A DNA stretch of 31,558 bases from an uncultured Prevotella sp. (GTDB lineage Bacteria; Bacteroidota; Bacteroidia; Bacteroidales; Bacteroidaceae): positions 1-31,558 of the forward strand of contig CAJLYG010000012.1 in assembly GCA_905210845.1 (NCBI GenBank), read 5' to 3'. Under the pieces are notes generated by a model. It was not told the DNA's origin, made no database searches, and saw nothing but the letters and a program-made list of their open reading frames with translations. How positions within the stretch are numbered: the stretch's first letter is position 1; each line of letters starts with the position of its first letter. Below, piece by piece: positions 14,417 to 23,146 of the stretch. The translations under genes were made by a program, and so were the position numbers.

Positions 14417-15610
14417 ATGGCACAATTATCAAATCGACTGAATCGTTTGGCTCCTTCTGCCACATTAGCCATGTCGCAGAAAAGTTCGGAGATGAAAGCA
14501 CAGGGGATTGACGTCATCAACCTAAGTGTCGGCGAACCGGATTTCAACACGCCGGACCACATTAAGGCTGCTGCCAAAAAAGCTATTGATGAAAATTATT
14601 CCAAGTATTCACCGGTTCCAGGCTATCCCGATCTACGCAAGGCAATCTCTGCCAAGCTAAAGAAGGAAAACGGGCTTGATTACGGGATCAACGAAATTTT
14701 GGTTTCAAATGGTGCCAAGCAGAGTGTCTGCAATACCATCTTGGCGCTCATCAACGATGGGGACGAGGTCATCATCCCCGCGCCCTATTGGGTAAGTTAC
14801 CCGCAGATGGTCAAATTGGCAGGAGGAAATCCTGTCATCGTCAATGCAGGATTTGAGCAAGACTTTAAGATGACACCTGCCCAATTGGAGGCTGCCATCA
14901 CCCCAAAGACTAAATTAGTGATCTTATGCTCCCCCAGCAATCCTACCGGAAGTGTTTATTCCAAGGTAGAATTGGAAGGATTGGCTGACGTCATCAAAAA
15001 GCATGAAGACCTGTTCGTGCTGGCAGATGAAATCTATGAGCACATCAACTATATAGGGCAGCACGAAAGCATTGCCCAATTCCCAGGGATGAAAGAACGT
15101 GCCATTGTGGTGAATGGCGTGTCCAAGGCTTATGCCATGACAGGCTGGCGCATTGGATACATAGCTGCACCAGAATGGATTGTCAAAGGCTGCAACAAGT
15201 TGCAAGGGCAATATACCAGTGGTCCATGCTCTGTCAGCCAGAAAGCTGCAGAAGCAGCATACACACTTGACCAAGGCTGCGTAGAAGAGATGCGGCTTGC
15301 CTTTGAACGCAGGAGAGATCTCATTGTCAAGCTTGCCAAGGAAATCCCTGGATTAGAGGTCAACATGCCACAAGGTGCCTTTTACTTATTCCCCAAATGT
15401 AGCAAATACTTTGGCAAAAGCGACGGAGATCGGGTCATCCAGAATTCCACAGACTTTGCACTTTTCCTGCTGGAAGTGGGACATGTGGCAACAGTAGGAG
15501 GAGATGCCTTTGGGGATCCGGAATGCTTCAGAATGAGTTACGCAACAAGTGATGAAAACATCATGGAGGCAATGAGACGCATAAAAAAGGCAGTGAGTAG
15601 GCTAAAATAA
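14417..15610 (+). CDS. PLP-dependent aminotransferase, class I, aspartate aminotransferase type
   Basis: This 397-residue enzyme begins MAQLSNRLNRLAPSATLAMS, the usual N-terminus of Bacteroidetes aspartate aminotransferases (fold type I, subgroup I-gamma). Visible motifs: LSVGEPDFNTPDHI; the KYSPVPGYPDLRKAI region; PAPYWVSYPQM; CSPSNPTGSVYS; LADEIYEHINY; the Schiff-base lysine Lys237 in VSKAYAMTGWRIGYI; and the substrate-carboxylate arginine in FRMSYATS near the C-terminus. It moves amino groups between aspartate and oxoglutarate; wider substrate use is possible. Start at 14417 rather than 14375 because the promoter box lies between them. Confidence 0.92.
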   Translation: MAQLSNRLNRLAPSATLAMSQKSSEMKAQGIDVINLSVGEPDFNTPDHIKAAAKKAIDENYSKYSPVPGYPDLRKAISAKLKKENGLDYGINEILVSNGAKQSVCNTILALINDGDEVIIPAPYWVSYPQMVKLAGGNPVIVNAGFEQDFKMTPAQLEAAITPKTKLVILCSPSNPTGSVYSKVELEGLADVIKKHEDLFVLADEIYEHINYIGQHESIAQFPGMKERAIVVNGVSKAYAMTGWRIGYIAAPEWIVKGCNKLQGQYTSGPCSVSQKAAEAAYTLDQGCVEEMRLAFERRRDLIVKLAKEIPGLEVNMPQGAFYLFPKCSKYFGKSDGDRVIQNSTDFALFLLEVGHVATVGGDAFGDPECFRMSYATSDENIMEAMRRIKKAVSRLK

Positions 15611-15708
15611 CAGTCCCGAAAGAAAGGAAACGGCAACAAGAAGAATAGCAAACTTCGAAATATACCGTTAAAAGTTCTTAATTAGGGATGTGATAACCTA
15701 TAAATTAC

Positions 15709-15716
15709 TATCTTTG
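15709..15716 (+). promoter_or_regulatory. -7 element of the Ton operon
   Basis: TATCTTTG lies 114 bp before exbB, leaving a long 5' leader with no folded element that I can identify. No clear TTTG -33 box. Confidence 0.55.
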
Positions 15717-15829
15717 CGTAGTCATTGCAAGGTGAACATTGCAAAAAAGCTGTCGCCCACATGATAAACATGAGTTTAGAGTATTAACAACTTAAATTTA
15801 TTAATAACTAAAAATTAAAATTTTAAATT

Positions 15830-16663
15830 ATGGCAACTACACAAAAAGCAGCAAGTCCAAAGAAAAAATCTGAGGGCTTTACAGGAGTTAGAGGCGCATT
15901 CTGGATCATCGTCGTATGCGCAGTCATCGCATTCGTACTGTTCTTCACTTGGTTTGGAGATCCGATGCATTTCGCAGATGCGACGAAAGTTCAACCAGTT
16001 GACGTTTGGGGTACCATCTTCAAGGGTGGTGTTGTCGTTCCTGTCATCCACACGCTGTTGCTTACAGTTATCGCTATGTCAATCGAGCGTTGGCTTGCAC
16101 TGAAGACCGCATTCGGCAAAGGTGCCCTGCCTAAATTCGTTGCAAACATTAAAGAGGCTTTGAATCAGAATGATTTCAACAAAGCACAGCAGCTTTGCGA
16201 CAAGCAGAAAGGTTCTGTAGCCAATGTTGTTCAGGCTTCCCTGAATGAGTACAAGGCTATGGAAAGTGCAGAGAATGCTGCTCTGAAGAAATCTCAGAAG
16301 GTCGCTAAGATCCAGCAGGCTCACGAGGAGGCTACTCAGCTTGAGATGCCAACTCTGACCATGAACTTGCCAATCATCGCTACGATCGTTACACTGGGAA
16401 CCTTGACCGGACTGCTTGGTACTGTAACCGGTATGATCCGTTCATTCTCCGCTCTGTCTGCAGGTGGTGGCGCTGACTCTGCCGCACTGTCACAAGGTAT
16501 TTCTGAGGCCCTGATCAATACCGCTTTCGGTATCGCAACATCATGGTGCGCCGTTGTTTCATACAACTACTATACAAACAAGGTCGACAAACTGACTTAC
16601 GCGCTCGACGAAGTAGGTTACTCAATCGCTCAGACATTCGAAGCCAATCACCACGACGCTTAA
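15830..16663 (+). CDS. exbB: MotA/TolQ/ExbB proton channel family protein
   Basis: This 277-residue inner-membrane protein is ExbB, which with ExbD uses proton-motive force to energise TonB. A helix at residues 25-45 (FWIIVVCAVIAFVLFFTW) follows a Lys-rich N-terminus. The second membrane helix begins near 65 (GGVVVPVIHTLLLTVIAM) and is followed by SIERWLALKTAF. The C-terminal pair of helices holds the conserved LPIIATIVTLGTLTGLLGTV and GISEALINTAFGIATSWCAV blocks with the channel-lining Thr residues. First gene of an operon followed by two exbD genes and tonB. Confidence 0.95.
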   Translation: MATTQKAASPKKKSEGFTGVRGAFWIIVVCAVIAFVLFFTWFGDPMHFADATKVQPVDVWGTIFKGGVVVPVIHTLLLTVIAMSIERWLALKTAFGKGALPKFVANIKEALNQNDFNKAQQLCDKQKGSVANVVQASLNEYKAMESAENAALKKSQKVAKIQQAHEEATQLEMPTLTMNLPIIATIVTLGTLTGLLGTVTGMIRSFSALSAGGGADSAALSQGISEALINTAFGIATSWCAVVSYNYYTNKVDKLTYALDEVGYSIAQTFEANHHDA

Positions 16664-16694
16664 TTTTTATCGAACCCTTTAAAAATTTATCGCT

Positions 16695-17336
16695 ATGGGT
16701 AAAATAAAAGTTAAGAAGAGTGACGTCTGGATCGATATGACTCCTATGTCAGACGTAATGACCCTTCTGCTGACCTTCTTCATGTTGACGTCAACGTTCG
16801 TCAAGAACGAGCCCGTCAAGGTCAACGTCCCAGGGTCTGTGTCTGAGCAGAAGGTGCCGGAGAATGGACTTCTCACGATCCTGATTAGTCCAGAGAAAGA
16901 TGCAGCTGGCAAGCCAACAGGCGAAGGCCAGGTGTTTATGAGTATTGACAATACAGAGCAGCTTGGCAGCACTCTTGATAACATGGCAAACGCCTTCGGT
17001 GTTAGCCTGACCCCAAAGCAGGTTGAAACCTTCAAGAGTGAAAGTACTTTCGGCGTTCCCATGAGCAAGCTCAGTGCTTATCTGTCTTCCTCATCACAGA
17101 CACGTCAGAAGGAGTTGCCAAAAGCAGGTATTCCACTTGATTCCATTAAGGGCGGTATGAGCGAGTTCCAGCAGTGGGTAAACCAAGCCCGTACCGTCAA
17201 CGAGAATATCAAGATCGCTTTGAAGGCAGATGCAGCTACTCCATATAAGACTGTAAAGAAAGTAATGAACGAACTCCAGGACATGGATGAATCACATTAC
17301 TTGATGGTTACTCAATTAAAACAAGGAGATCAGTAA
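16695..17336 (+). CDS. exbD: Biopolymer transporter ExbD (first copy)
   Basis: This 213-residue protein has the ExbD architecture: a short cytoplasmic N-terminus and one membrane helix with the essential Asp (DMTPMSDVMTLLLTFFML, Asp19 or so). A periplasmic domain follows, longer than in E. coli ExbD (141 residues). The insertion near 60-140 is Ser/Gln/Lys-rich. Two ExbD paralogues side by side are usual in Bacteroidetes Ton clusters. The next gene starts one base after its stop. Confidence 0.93.
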   Translation: MGKIKVKKSDVWIDMTPMSDVMTLLLTFFMLTSTFVKNEPVKVNVPGSVSEQKVPENGLLTILISPEKDAAGKPTGEGQVFMSIDNTEQLGSTLDNMANAFGVSLTPKQVETFKSESTFGVPMSKLSAYLSSSSQTRQKELPKAGIPLDSIKGGMSEFQQWVNQARTVNENIKIALKADAATPYKTVKKVMNELQDMDESHYLMVTQLKQGDQ

Positions 17337-17337
17337 T

Positions 17338-17994
17338 ATGGCAAAGAAAGAAAGCAAGCAAAAGAAGATGAATGTCCGCGTGGACTTCACTCCTATGGTT
17401 GATATGCTGATGTTGCTTATCACGTTCTTCATGCTGTGTACGACGTTGAGTAAGCCACAGGTTATGGAGTTGTTTATGCCAAGTAACGACAAGAACGTTC
17501 AGGAAGATCAGAAGAACGAGGCAAAAGCTTCCGAAACTGTCACCCTGTATGTCTGCGCTGATAATAAACTCTATTATGGTGATGGAATTCCTCAATACGA
17601 TAATCCTGCATGGATTAAAGAGGCTACATGGGGCAGCGCAAAGGATGGTATCCGTACAGTCCTTCGCAATCATACCACAGAAACTGGTGTAAAACCTGTA
17701 ACACGTATTGAGCTCGCCGTAAAAGAACTTGTTGCTGACCGTGCCAAGAATCCGAAGATGTATAATGATAGTATCTATCAGTCAAAGTTGAGCGATTTGA
17801 AAGCAGGTAAGCTGAAAGACGGCGAGAAGATTCCAACATTGACCATCGTCATTAAACCGACTGATAACGCAAGTTATAAGAACGTGATTGACGCTCTCGA
17901 TGAGATGCAGATTTTGAGCATTGGTACTTATGTGATTGATAAAATTAATGCAGACGACGAGCACCTGCTCAAGTCGAGAAACATTAAGATGTAA
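17338..17994 (+). CDS. exbD: Biopolymer transporter ExbD (second copy)
   Basis: This 218-residue protein is the second ExbD: Lys-rich cytoplasmic start, then VDFTPMVDMLMLLITFFMLC with the membrane Asp, then a periplasmic domain ending in TLTIVIKPTDNASYKNVIDA...EMQILSIGTYVI, the family's C-terminal beta-alpha-beta. It differs from the first copy in the periplasmic part, so the two probably form a heteromer with ExbB. One base separates it from the first copy and 32 bp from tonB. Confidence 0.93.
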   Translation: MAKKESKQKKMNVRVDFTPMVDMLMLLITFFMLCTTLSKPQVMELFMPSNDKNVQEDQKNEAKASETVTLYVCADNKLYYGDGIPQYDNPAWIKEATWGSAKDGIRTVLRNHTTETGVKPVTRIELAVKELVADRAKNPKMYNDSIYQSKLSDLKAGKLKDGEKIPTLTIVIKPTDNASYKNVIDALDEMQILSIGTYVIDKINADDEHLLKSRNIKM

Positions 17995-18026
17995 TCAAGG
18001 TGTTAAACATTTAAATTAAGAAGCCA

Positions 18027-18872
18027 ATGTCTAAAATTGATCTATACGATCCGAAATGGATTGAGATGGTTTTCCAAGGGAAGAACAAAGAATATGGAGC
18101 CTATCGGCTTCGTAAGGGGACTTCCAAGAGAAACATCAAGTCATTAACGATTCTGGTTGTCTTCTTTGCCATTCTGGGCGGTATCCTTGTTTGGAAAGTC
18201 CAGGCAGATAAGGCAGCAGCAGAGCGTCAAGCTTATATGGAAGCCATGGAGTTGTCAAAACTCCAGGAAAAGGCTAAGAAAGAACAAAAGAAGGAGAAGA
18301 TACAGCCGAAAGTTCCACCAAAGAAGGAAATACCTGTAGCACGCCAGACTCAGAAGTTTACCGCACCTGTCATCAAGAAGGATGAACTCGTAAAAGAGGA
18401 AAACCAGGTAAAGCAGATGGATAAACTGGATGAGAAGGTAGCCGTAGGTACGGAAACCCATGAAGGAACTCAAGACCGTACCGTAGAGGCTGTCCGTAAC
18501 GATATTGCCGTTGCGACAACACCTCCACCAGCTGCTCCAAAGGAAGAAGTAAGCAACAAGGTATTCGATGTCGTAGAACAGATGCCATCGTTCCCAGGAG
18601 GTATGGGAGCATTACAAAGCTATCTGGGTCAAAACATCAGATACCCGGTCGTTGCACAAGAGAATGGCGTACAAGGACGTGTAACAGTGTCTTTCGTAGT
18701 CGAAAGAGATGGATCTATCACAGATGTAACAGTAGTAAAATCTGTTGACCCATCCCTTGACAAAGAGGCAGTGCGCGTCATCAAGGGCATGCCAAGATGG
18801 AATCCTGGAAAGCAGAACGGTTCTCCGGTACGTGTTAAATACAATGTACCTGTAACTTTCAGACTTCAGTAA
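18027..18872 (+). CDS. tonB: Energy transducer TonB
   Basis: This 281-residue protein has the Bacteroidetes TonB start DLYDPKWIEMVFQGKNKEYG, a membrane helix at about 38-56 (SLTILVVFFAILGGILVW), a long Lys/Glu/Pro-rich periplasmic spacer (60-170), and a C-terminal TonB domain from about 190: MPSFPGGMGALQSYLGQNI, YP, GRVTVSFVVERDGSITDVTV, and W(N)PGKQNGSPVRVKYNVPVTF. It contacts the TonB box of outer-membrane receptors. Its position after exbB and the two exbD copies completes a full energy module. Confidence 0.95.
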   Translation: MSKIDLYDPKWIEMVFQGKNKEYGAYRLRKGTSKRNIKSLTILVVFFAILGGILVWKVQADKAAAERQAYMEAMELSKLQEKAKKEQKKEKIQPKVPPKKEIPVARQTQKFTAPVIKKDELVKEENQVKQMDKLDEKVAVGTETHEGTQDRTVEAVRNDIAVATTPPPAAPKEEVSNKVFDVVEQMPSFPGGMGALQSYLGQNIRYPVVAQENGVQGRVTVSFVVERDGSITDVTVVKSVDPSLDKEAVRVIKGMPRWNPGKQNGSPVRVKYNVPVTFRLQ

Positions 18873-18885
18873 TTCATAAGCATTG

Positions 18886-19842
18886 ATGAAAAAGAGCATA
18901 TCTTACATATTATTCGTAGGATTAACGATAACTGCCCTCCTCTCCTGTTCCTCAAAGGACAAGAGGGGAGGCAGAAATGATACTCCCACATCAGGAACTA
19001 TCAGTTTCTACGCAGATGAGAGTTTCAGTCCCATTATCCAAGAAGAAGTGGAGCAATTTGAGTATAAATTCCCAAAAGCTCACTTAAAACCCATCTATAC
19101 AGATGAGATTACTGGGCTTCAGAAAATAAAAGATCTGAAGACCTGTCTTCTAATCACATCAAGAGGGCTCACTTCCCGTGAAATCGCGTATTTACAAACT
19201 AAGCGACAAGTACCGCAAGTGTTTCCTATCGGGTATGACGGCTTAGCCCTAATTGTCAACAGGAATAATAATGATACCTGCATGACAGTGAACGATGTCA
19301 AAAAGATCTTGAGTGGAAAAGTGACGAAATGGAATCAAATTTATCCAGGGTCAAAAAGAGGAGACATCGAAGTCGTATTTGACAACAAGCGATCGGCTAC
19401 ATTGAACTACGTTGTAGATTCAATCTTAGATGGGAAGCCTATCAATAGTCCAAACATCTTTGCAGCTAAGACAAGTAAAGATGTGATCGACTATATAGAC
19501 AAAACTCCTAATGCCATCGGGGTGATTGGTTCAAACTGGCTCAATGACAAAAGAGACACAACCAACACTACCTTTAAGAAGAACATTCATGTAATGTCAA
19601 TCAGCGTAAAGGAAAAAGCGACGCCAATGAACAGCTGGAAACCTTATCAGGCTTATCTGTTAGACGGACGTTATCCTTTTGCACGGACATTATACTGCAT
19701 AGTAGTAGATCCTCAAAAAGCACTGCCTTGGAGCTTTGCAAACTATATCTCGAGTCCTATTGGGCAGTTGATCATATTTAAAGCAGGATTGCTTCCATAC
19801 CGCGGAGATATTAATATCAAGACAGTAGATGTAAAAAGATAA
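18886..19842 (+). CDS. PstS-like substrate-binding lipoprotein in the Ton operon
   Basis: This 318-residue protein has a lipoprotein signal (lipobox LLSC, Cys21) and the periplasmic-binding fold of the PstS family: GTISFYADESFSPIIQEEV, an FPKAHLKPIYTDE strand, QVFPIGYDGLALIVN, the GKVTKWNQIYPG block, and NAIGVIGSNWL. Start at ATG 18886; the TTG three bases before is not needed. In Bacteroidetes such proteins regularly follow tonB. Because no pstCAB is near, ABC-type phosphate import is not implied, and a role at the periplasmic side of the Ton machinery is the better inference. Confidence 0.82.
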   Translation: MKKSISYILFVGLTITALLSCSSKDKRGGRNDTPTSGTISFYADESFSPIIQEEVEQFEYKFPKAHLKPIYTDEITGLQKIKDLKTCLLITSRGLTSREIAYLQTKRQVPQVFPIGYDGLALIVNRNNNDTCMTVNDVKKILSGKVTKWNQIYPGSKRGDIEVVFDNKRSATLNYVVDSILDGKPINSPNIFAAKTSKDVIDYIDKTPNAIGVIGSNWLNDKRDTTNTTFKKNIHVMSISVKEKATPMNSWKPYQAYLLDGRYPFARTLYCIVVDPQKALPWSFANYISSPIGQLIIFKAGLLPYRGDINIKTVDVKR

Positions 19843-19924
19843 AGAAAAAACATTCAAACCCAAGTAAACGAGAAGAAGAAGTTTACGTCTAAAAGCAATA
19901 ACGGTTAATAATAAGTTTACGATT

Positions 19925-21346
19925 ATGAAGGCAATTAAATATGTATTAGTAGCAGGAGCGATGTTAGTAACGACATCGTCTGCATTTGCACAGGAAGCTA
20001 ACTACAAGACGATGTTGGCTCCCATCGCAAAAGAGTTGAAAGCAAATTCTGGTAATGCACTTGCTGCTAAGGATGCAGTCAAGGAGTACACAAAGACATT
20101 TAAGAAGAATCCTGAAGCACTTGTGCGTTTAGGCGAGGCATATCTTATGGCAAAGGATTATGAAGCTGCCAATCAATATGCAGACTTAGCCATAGGAAGG
20201 AACAAGAACTTTGGGGATGCTTATATCCTGAAAGGGGACGTCGCTGCAATGCAAGACAACGGTGGAGAGGCTGCAACATGGTATCAACAAGCCATGACAA
20301 TGGATCCCAAGAACCCACAAGGATATATGCGCTATGCGAATGTAAACAGAAAGGTAGCCCCAGAAGAAACAGAAAGGACACTCAATCTCCTGAAGCAAAA
20401 TTGCCCGAACTTCCCTGTAGAGGCAGAGGCTGCACATACATACTATACAGGTGGGCAGTATGCCAAAGCTTTGAATGAGTACAACCAAGCTAAAATAGAC
20501 AACTTGGAAGAATGGAGGGTATCAGAATATGCAACTACAGCCTATCTGGCAAACGATAAGGCAAAAGCATTAGAAGTGTCACAATATGGCATTAATAAAT
20601 GGCCAAAAGACATGGGATTCCAACGGATTGCCATGTGGTCAAAGGTTGACACAGAGAAATTTCAGGATGCACTGACCAATGCAAACGTCATCTTGAATGA
20701 CACCTGCAAAAAGACAAATAGAGATTACACCTATTATGGACTGGCATTAAAGGGTGCAGGACAATATGATCAAGCTATCGAAGCCTACAAGAAAGCACAA
20801 GAGGTAGAGCCAAATGATATCAAGTCTTTGCAATATATTTCCGAAGCTTACCAAGCTAAAGGGGATGAAGACAAAGCACTCGAATACAGCCAGCAATACA
20901 TGGACAAGAACGAGAATGCCACACCATCAGATTATGCTAAGCTTGCGGCAATCTACGAGGCAAAGGCTAAGAAAGGGATCGACAAAGAAAACAATGTTGC
21001 CAAGGCAAATGCGATCTACGAAACAATGGCTTCAAAGTATCCTTCTATCGCAGGCTGGGTGTACAACACAGCAGGCAATGGTGCTGCAGACGCAGGCTTG
21101 GATGACATGAGTGCACAATACTACCAGAAGACGATAGACTTATTAGGCAACAAGGAAAATAGGGATGCTGATGAGACAGGATATCTGAAACAAGCATATC
21201 AGCTTATAGGATACTACTATTGGGTCACAAAAAATGACTTGGAAGCAGCTAAGCCATACTATCAGAAACTGATTGTTATTGATCCAAACGACAAGAATGC
21301 CAATGCTGCTTTGAACCCAGCACCAGCTGAAGGTGAAAACAAATAA
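19925..21346 (+). CDS. Tetratricopeptide repeat protein, secreted/periplasmic
   Basis: This 473-residue protein has a Sec signal peptide (cleavage probably after AFAQ, residue 23) and then TPR repeats. Recognisable units: PEALVRLGEAYLMAKDYEAA, FGDAYILKGDVAAMQDNGGE, DYTYYGLALKGAGQYDQAIE and IKSLQYISEAYQAKGDEDKA, with weaker units to residue 460. It is soluble, without further membrane segments. It follows the PstS-like gene by 82 bp and is the last gene before the terminator at 21373, so it belongs to the Ton operon or its tail. In related genomes it forms part of the same cluster, suggesting a periplasmic scaffold for the Ton complex (inference). Confidence 0.85.
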   Translation: MKAIKYVLVAGAMLVTTSSAFAQEANYKTMLAPIAKELKANSGNALAAKDAVKEYTKTFKKNPEALVRLGEAYLMAKDYEAANQYADLAIGRNKNFGDAYILKGDVAAMQDNGGEAATWYQQAMTMDPKNPQGYMRYANVNRKVAPEETERTLNLLKQNCPNFPVEAEAAHTYYTGGQYAKALNEYNQAKIDNLEEWRVSEYATTAYLANDKAKALEVSQYGINKWPKDMGFQRIAMWSKVDTEKFQDALTNANVILNDTCKKTNRDYTYYGLALKGAGQYDQAIEAYKKAQEVEPNDIKSLQYISEAYQAKGDEDKALEYSQQYMDKNENATPSDYAKLAAIYEAKAKKGIDKENNVAKANAIYETMASKYPSIAGWVYNTAGNGAADAGLDDMSAQYYQKTIDLLGNKENRDADETGYLKQAYQLIGYYYWVTKNDLEAAKPYYQKLIVIDPNDKNANAALNPAPAEGENK

Positions 21347-21372
21347 TCAATAAGAAGAAAAAAAACATAGAT

Positions 21373-21410
21373 AAAAGAGGATGCATCAAAATTCTGATGT
21401 ATCCTCTTTT
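21373..21410 (+). terminator. Terminator of the Ton operon
   Basis: AAAAGAGGATGCATCA pairs with TGATGTATCCTCTTTT (one G-U) around a short loop; the 3' T run follows. Confidence 0.8.
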
Positions 21411-21602
21411 CTGTATTATTGAATCGCACGGCTACTGTTTCGCACTGACCAAAGATCTACTATGTAAGTTTCTTTTCCTGAACATTTTAGTTAAGTCAAT
21501 AAGATGAGCCAAATCTCATTAGGTTCTGTCATGTCGAGAAGAGATAGGAGAAAGCCAACGATTTTATATTCCACAGCGATTTTTTTTGTGAAAAGGCTGA
21601 CA

Positions 21603-21676
21603 GGTTGTCAAAACCCAGTGTTTATCGGGCATGCAACCTGTTTTTAGGTTGTCAAAGGTTGACAAAGGTTGACAGG
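21603..21676 (+). repeat. 10-bp iterons GGTTGWCAAA
   Basis: Three tandem copies at 21647-21656 (GGTTGTCAAA), 21657-21666 (GGTTGACAAA) and 21667-21676 (GGTTGACAGG), plus one at 21603-21612 (GGTTGTCAAA). The 10-bp period places all on one face of the helix. Function unknown. Confidence 0.75.
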
Positions 21677-21691
21677 AATAGCACATGTTTC

Positions 21692-21780
21692 GCTAAATTC
21701 TCTCGAGAATTTATTGTAACACTTATCCTTTTGCGTTGCAAAACAGCCAAAATTGGTTTAAATTCTCGAGAGAATTTTGC
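21692..21780. repeat. 22-bp inverted repeat around a 45-bp loop
   Basis: 21692-21713 and 21759-21780 are reverse complements at 21 of 22 positions (core AAATTCTCTCGAGAATTT). Each arm is itself nearly palindromic around CTCGAG, and the loop contains TTTTGC-GTT-GCAAAA (about 21729-21743). Confidence 0.8.
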
Positions 21781-21993
21781 ATGGTAGCTTCAAGATTACC
21801 ATATTGATCATGATATGGATTGAAAGCAAAACTTATCAATAAGCCAGTAAGCAGAGCAAAGCTTGAGTGAGTTCTGCTATGGAGAGGAAAGGTGCACGTA
21901 AGCGAACCAATTAAATGGGTCCATGTATCATATAAAAAGAGGATTATTAAGAATTTTGATATGCACTCATTATCGTACAACGATAAAGAAACA

Positions 21994-22017
21994 AAAAAAG
22001 GCGGCTAGAAAGCCGCC
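21994..22017 (-). terminator. Terminator of ferredoxin gene
   Basis: GGCGGCT-AGAA-AGCCGCC (22000-22017) with a run of T on the minus strand (A run at 21993-21999 on the plus). Confidence 0.85.
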
Positions 22018-22039
22018 ATATCTTTAAAGCATCATATCC

Positions 22040-22210
22040 TTATTCAGCAAGATGAATAGCCTCATTAGGACAAACAGATGCACATGTACCACATTCGGTA
22101 CAAACATCTGGGTCAATTGAATACTTCTCACCCTCAGAAATAGCCCCAGATGGACACTCATCAATACATGTACCACAAGCGATACAATCGTCACTAATTA
22201 CGTAAGCCAT
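22040..22210 (-). CDS. 2[4Fe-4S] ferredoxin
   Basis: This 56-residue protein, too short for many ORF calls, reads MAYVISDDCIACGTCIDECP and later CTECGTCASVCPNEAIHLAE. It has two CxxCxxCxxxCP clusters, each binding one [4Fe-4S] centre, in the symmetric clostridial-type fold. It is a low-potential electron carrier in the cytoplasm, for example with pyruvate:ferredoxin oxidoreductase or Rnf. A -7 box TATCTTTG (minus strand, 22287-22280) lies 70 bp upstream and the terminator at 21994 closes it, so it is a single-gene unit. Confidence 0.97.
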   Translation of the reverse strand: MAYVISDDCIACGTCIDECPSGAISEGEKYSIDPDVCTECGTCASVCPNEAIHLAE

Positions 22211-22279
22211 AATAAATTGTTTTTATTGTTAATAATGTTCCTGTACTCCAAAAGGATATACCTATTACTAAGTACAGTG

Positions 22280-22287
22280 CAAAGATA
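22280..22287 (-). promoter_or_regulatory. -7 element of the ferredoxin gene
   Basis: TATCTTTG on the minus strand, 70 bp before the start codon. No properly spaced -33 TTTG seen. Confidence 0.5.
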
Positions 22288-22396
22288 CATCATTATTTTT
22301 AGATACCCATAAATAGGTACCAAATTTTTAATTATTTAAACGATGTCGAAATAAAAAGAAAGACAATAAGACCTTACTAATATCGTTATTATAGAG

Positions 22397-23143
22397 ATGA
22401 AGAAAGTCATACTCACATATATTTCCCTCATTCTGCCTCTGCTGACAGCCTCAGCACAAGTCAAGACGGTACAGAACAGGCCCTATACAGACTTAAGGCC
22501 ATTCCATTTTGGGGTATTATTGGGAATACACTTGCAAGACATTGAACTGTTGAATGCTGGTCCACAGACAGTTACCCTCCAAGATGGAACTGTAGCCACG
22601 ACAGACATATCTGCAGATCAAGACAGATGGGACCCGGGATTCACAGTAGGAGTATTAGGAGAATTCAGGCTCCATACTAATTTCCAGTTTAGAATTGCAC
22701 CTGCAATGTTTTTTGGGACAAGACATATCACATTCATAAATCGATCAAGTTTAGATGCGGAAGGTCAACCCACGAGACAGAAGCAAGACTTGAAGACCGC
22801 CTACTTTTCAACTGCATTCGACCTGATCTTCTCTGCACCAAGGTTTAACAACCATAGACCCTACCTCTTGGCAGGCATCAATCCAATGCTTAACTTAAAC
22901 GGGAATAGTAACGACTACCTCAAATTAAAGTCAACGAACATATACACAGAAATCGGGGTAGGCTGTGATTTTTATCTTCCCTACTTCAAGCTCCGTCCAG
23001 AATTGAAGTTCATGTATGGATTAGGAGACAATCTGGACAAGAAACACGCAGACAAGCTCAAAGACAAAAATATGCTTCCTTACACATTATCGGTAAAGGA
23101 AGCACATACAAAAATTATCGCATTGACATTCTACTTTGAATAA
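22397..23143 (+). CDS. porT: PorT family outer-membrane beta-barrel protein
   Basis: This 248-residue protein has a signal peptide (MKKVILTYISLILPLLTASA, cleavage after SAQ) and a beta-barrel: strands such as FHFGVLLGIHLQDIELLN, GFTVGVLGEFRLHTNFQFRI, ATAFDLIFSAPRF-like and YLLAGINPMLNLN, ending with a C-terminal aromatic residue in LTFYFE. These match the PorT/SprT group associated with the type IX secretion system in Bacteroidetes, including species in which the system is not otherwise near. The 5'-nucleotidase pair is convergent, 3 bp away. Its own direct role in secretion is known in Porphyromonas gingivalis, not shown here. Confidence 0.82.
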   Translation: MKKVILTYISLILPLLTASAQVKTVQNRPYTDLRPFHFGVLLGIHLQDIELLNAGPQTVTLQDGTVATTDISADQDRWDPGFTVGVLGEFRLHTNFQFRIAPAMFFGTRHITFINRSSLDAEGQPTRQKQDLKTAYFSTAFDLIFSAPRFNNHRPYLLAGINPMLNLNGNSNDYLKLKSTNIYTEIGVGCDFYLPYFKLRPELKFMYGLGDNLDKKHADKLKDKNMLPYTLSVKEAHTKIIALTFYFE

Positions 23144-23146
23144 AAG

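Larger units (their letters stand above)
21347..22039. other. Intergenic region with repeats, no gene
   Basis: There is no credible protein gene here; short open frames overlap repeats. Left to right: the terminator at 21373-21410, four 10-bp iterons (21603-21676), an inverted repeat of 22 bp (21692-21713 and 21759-21780), an unremarkable stretch 21781-21990, and the ferredoxin terminator at 21994-22017. Confidence 0.6.

Noticed and set aside
21603..21676. Repeats at first look like a CRISPR array
   Set aside because: Units are 10 bp with no 25-40 bp repeat and no spacers, and no cas genes are near.
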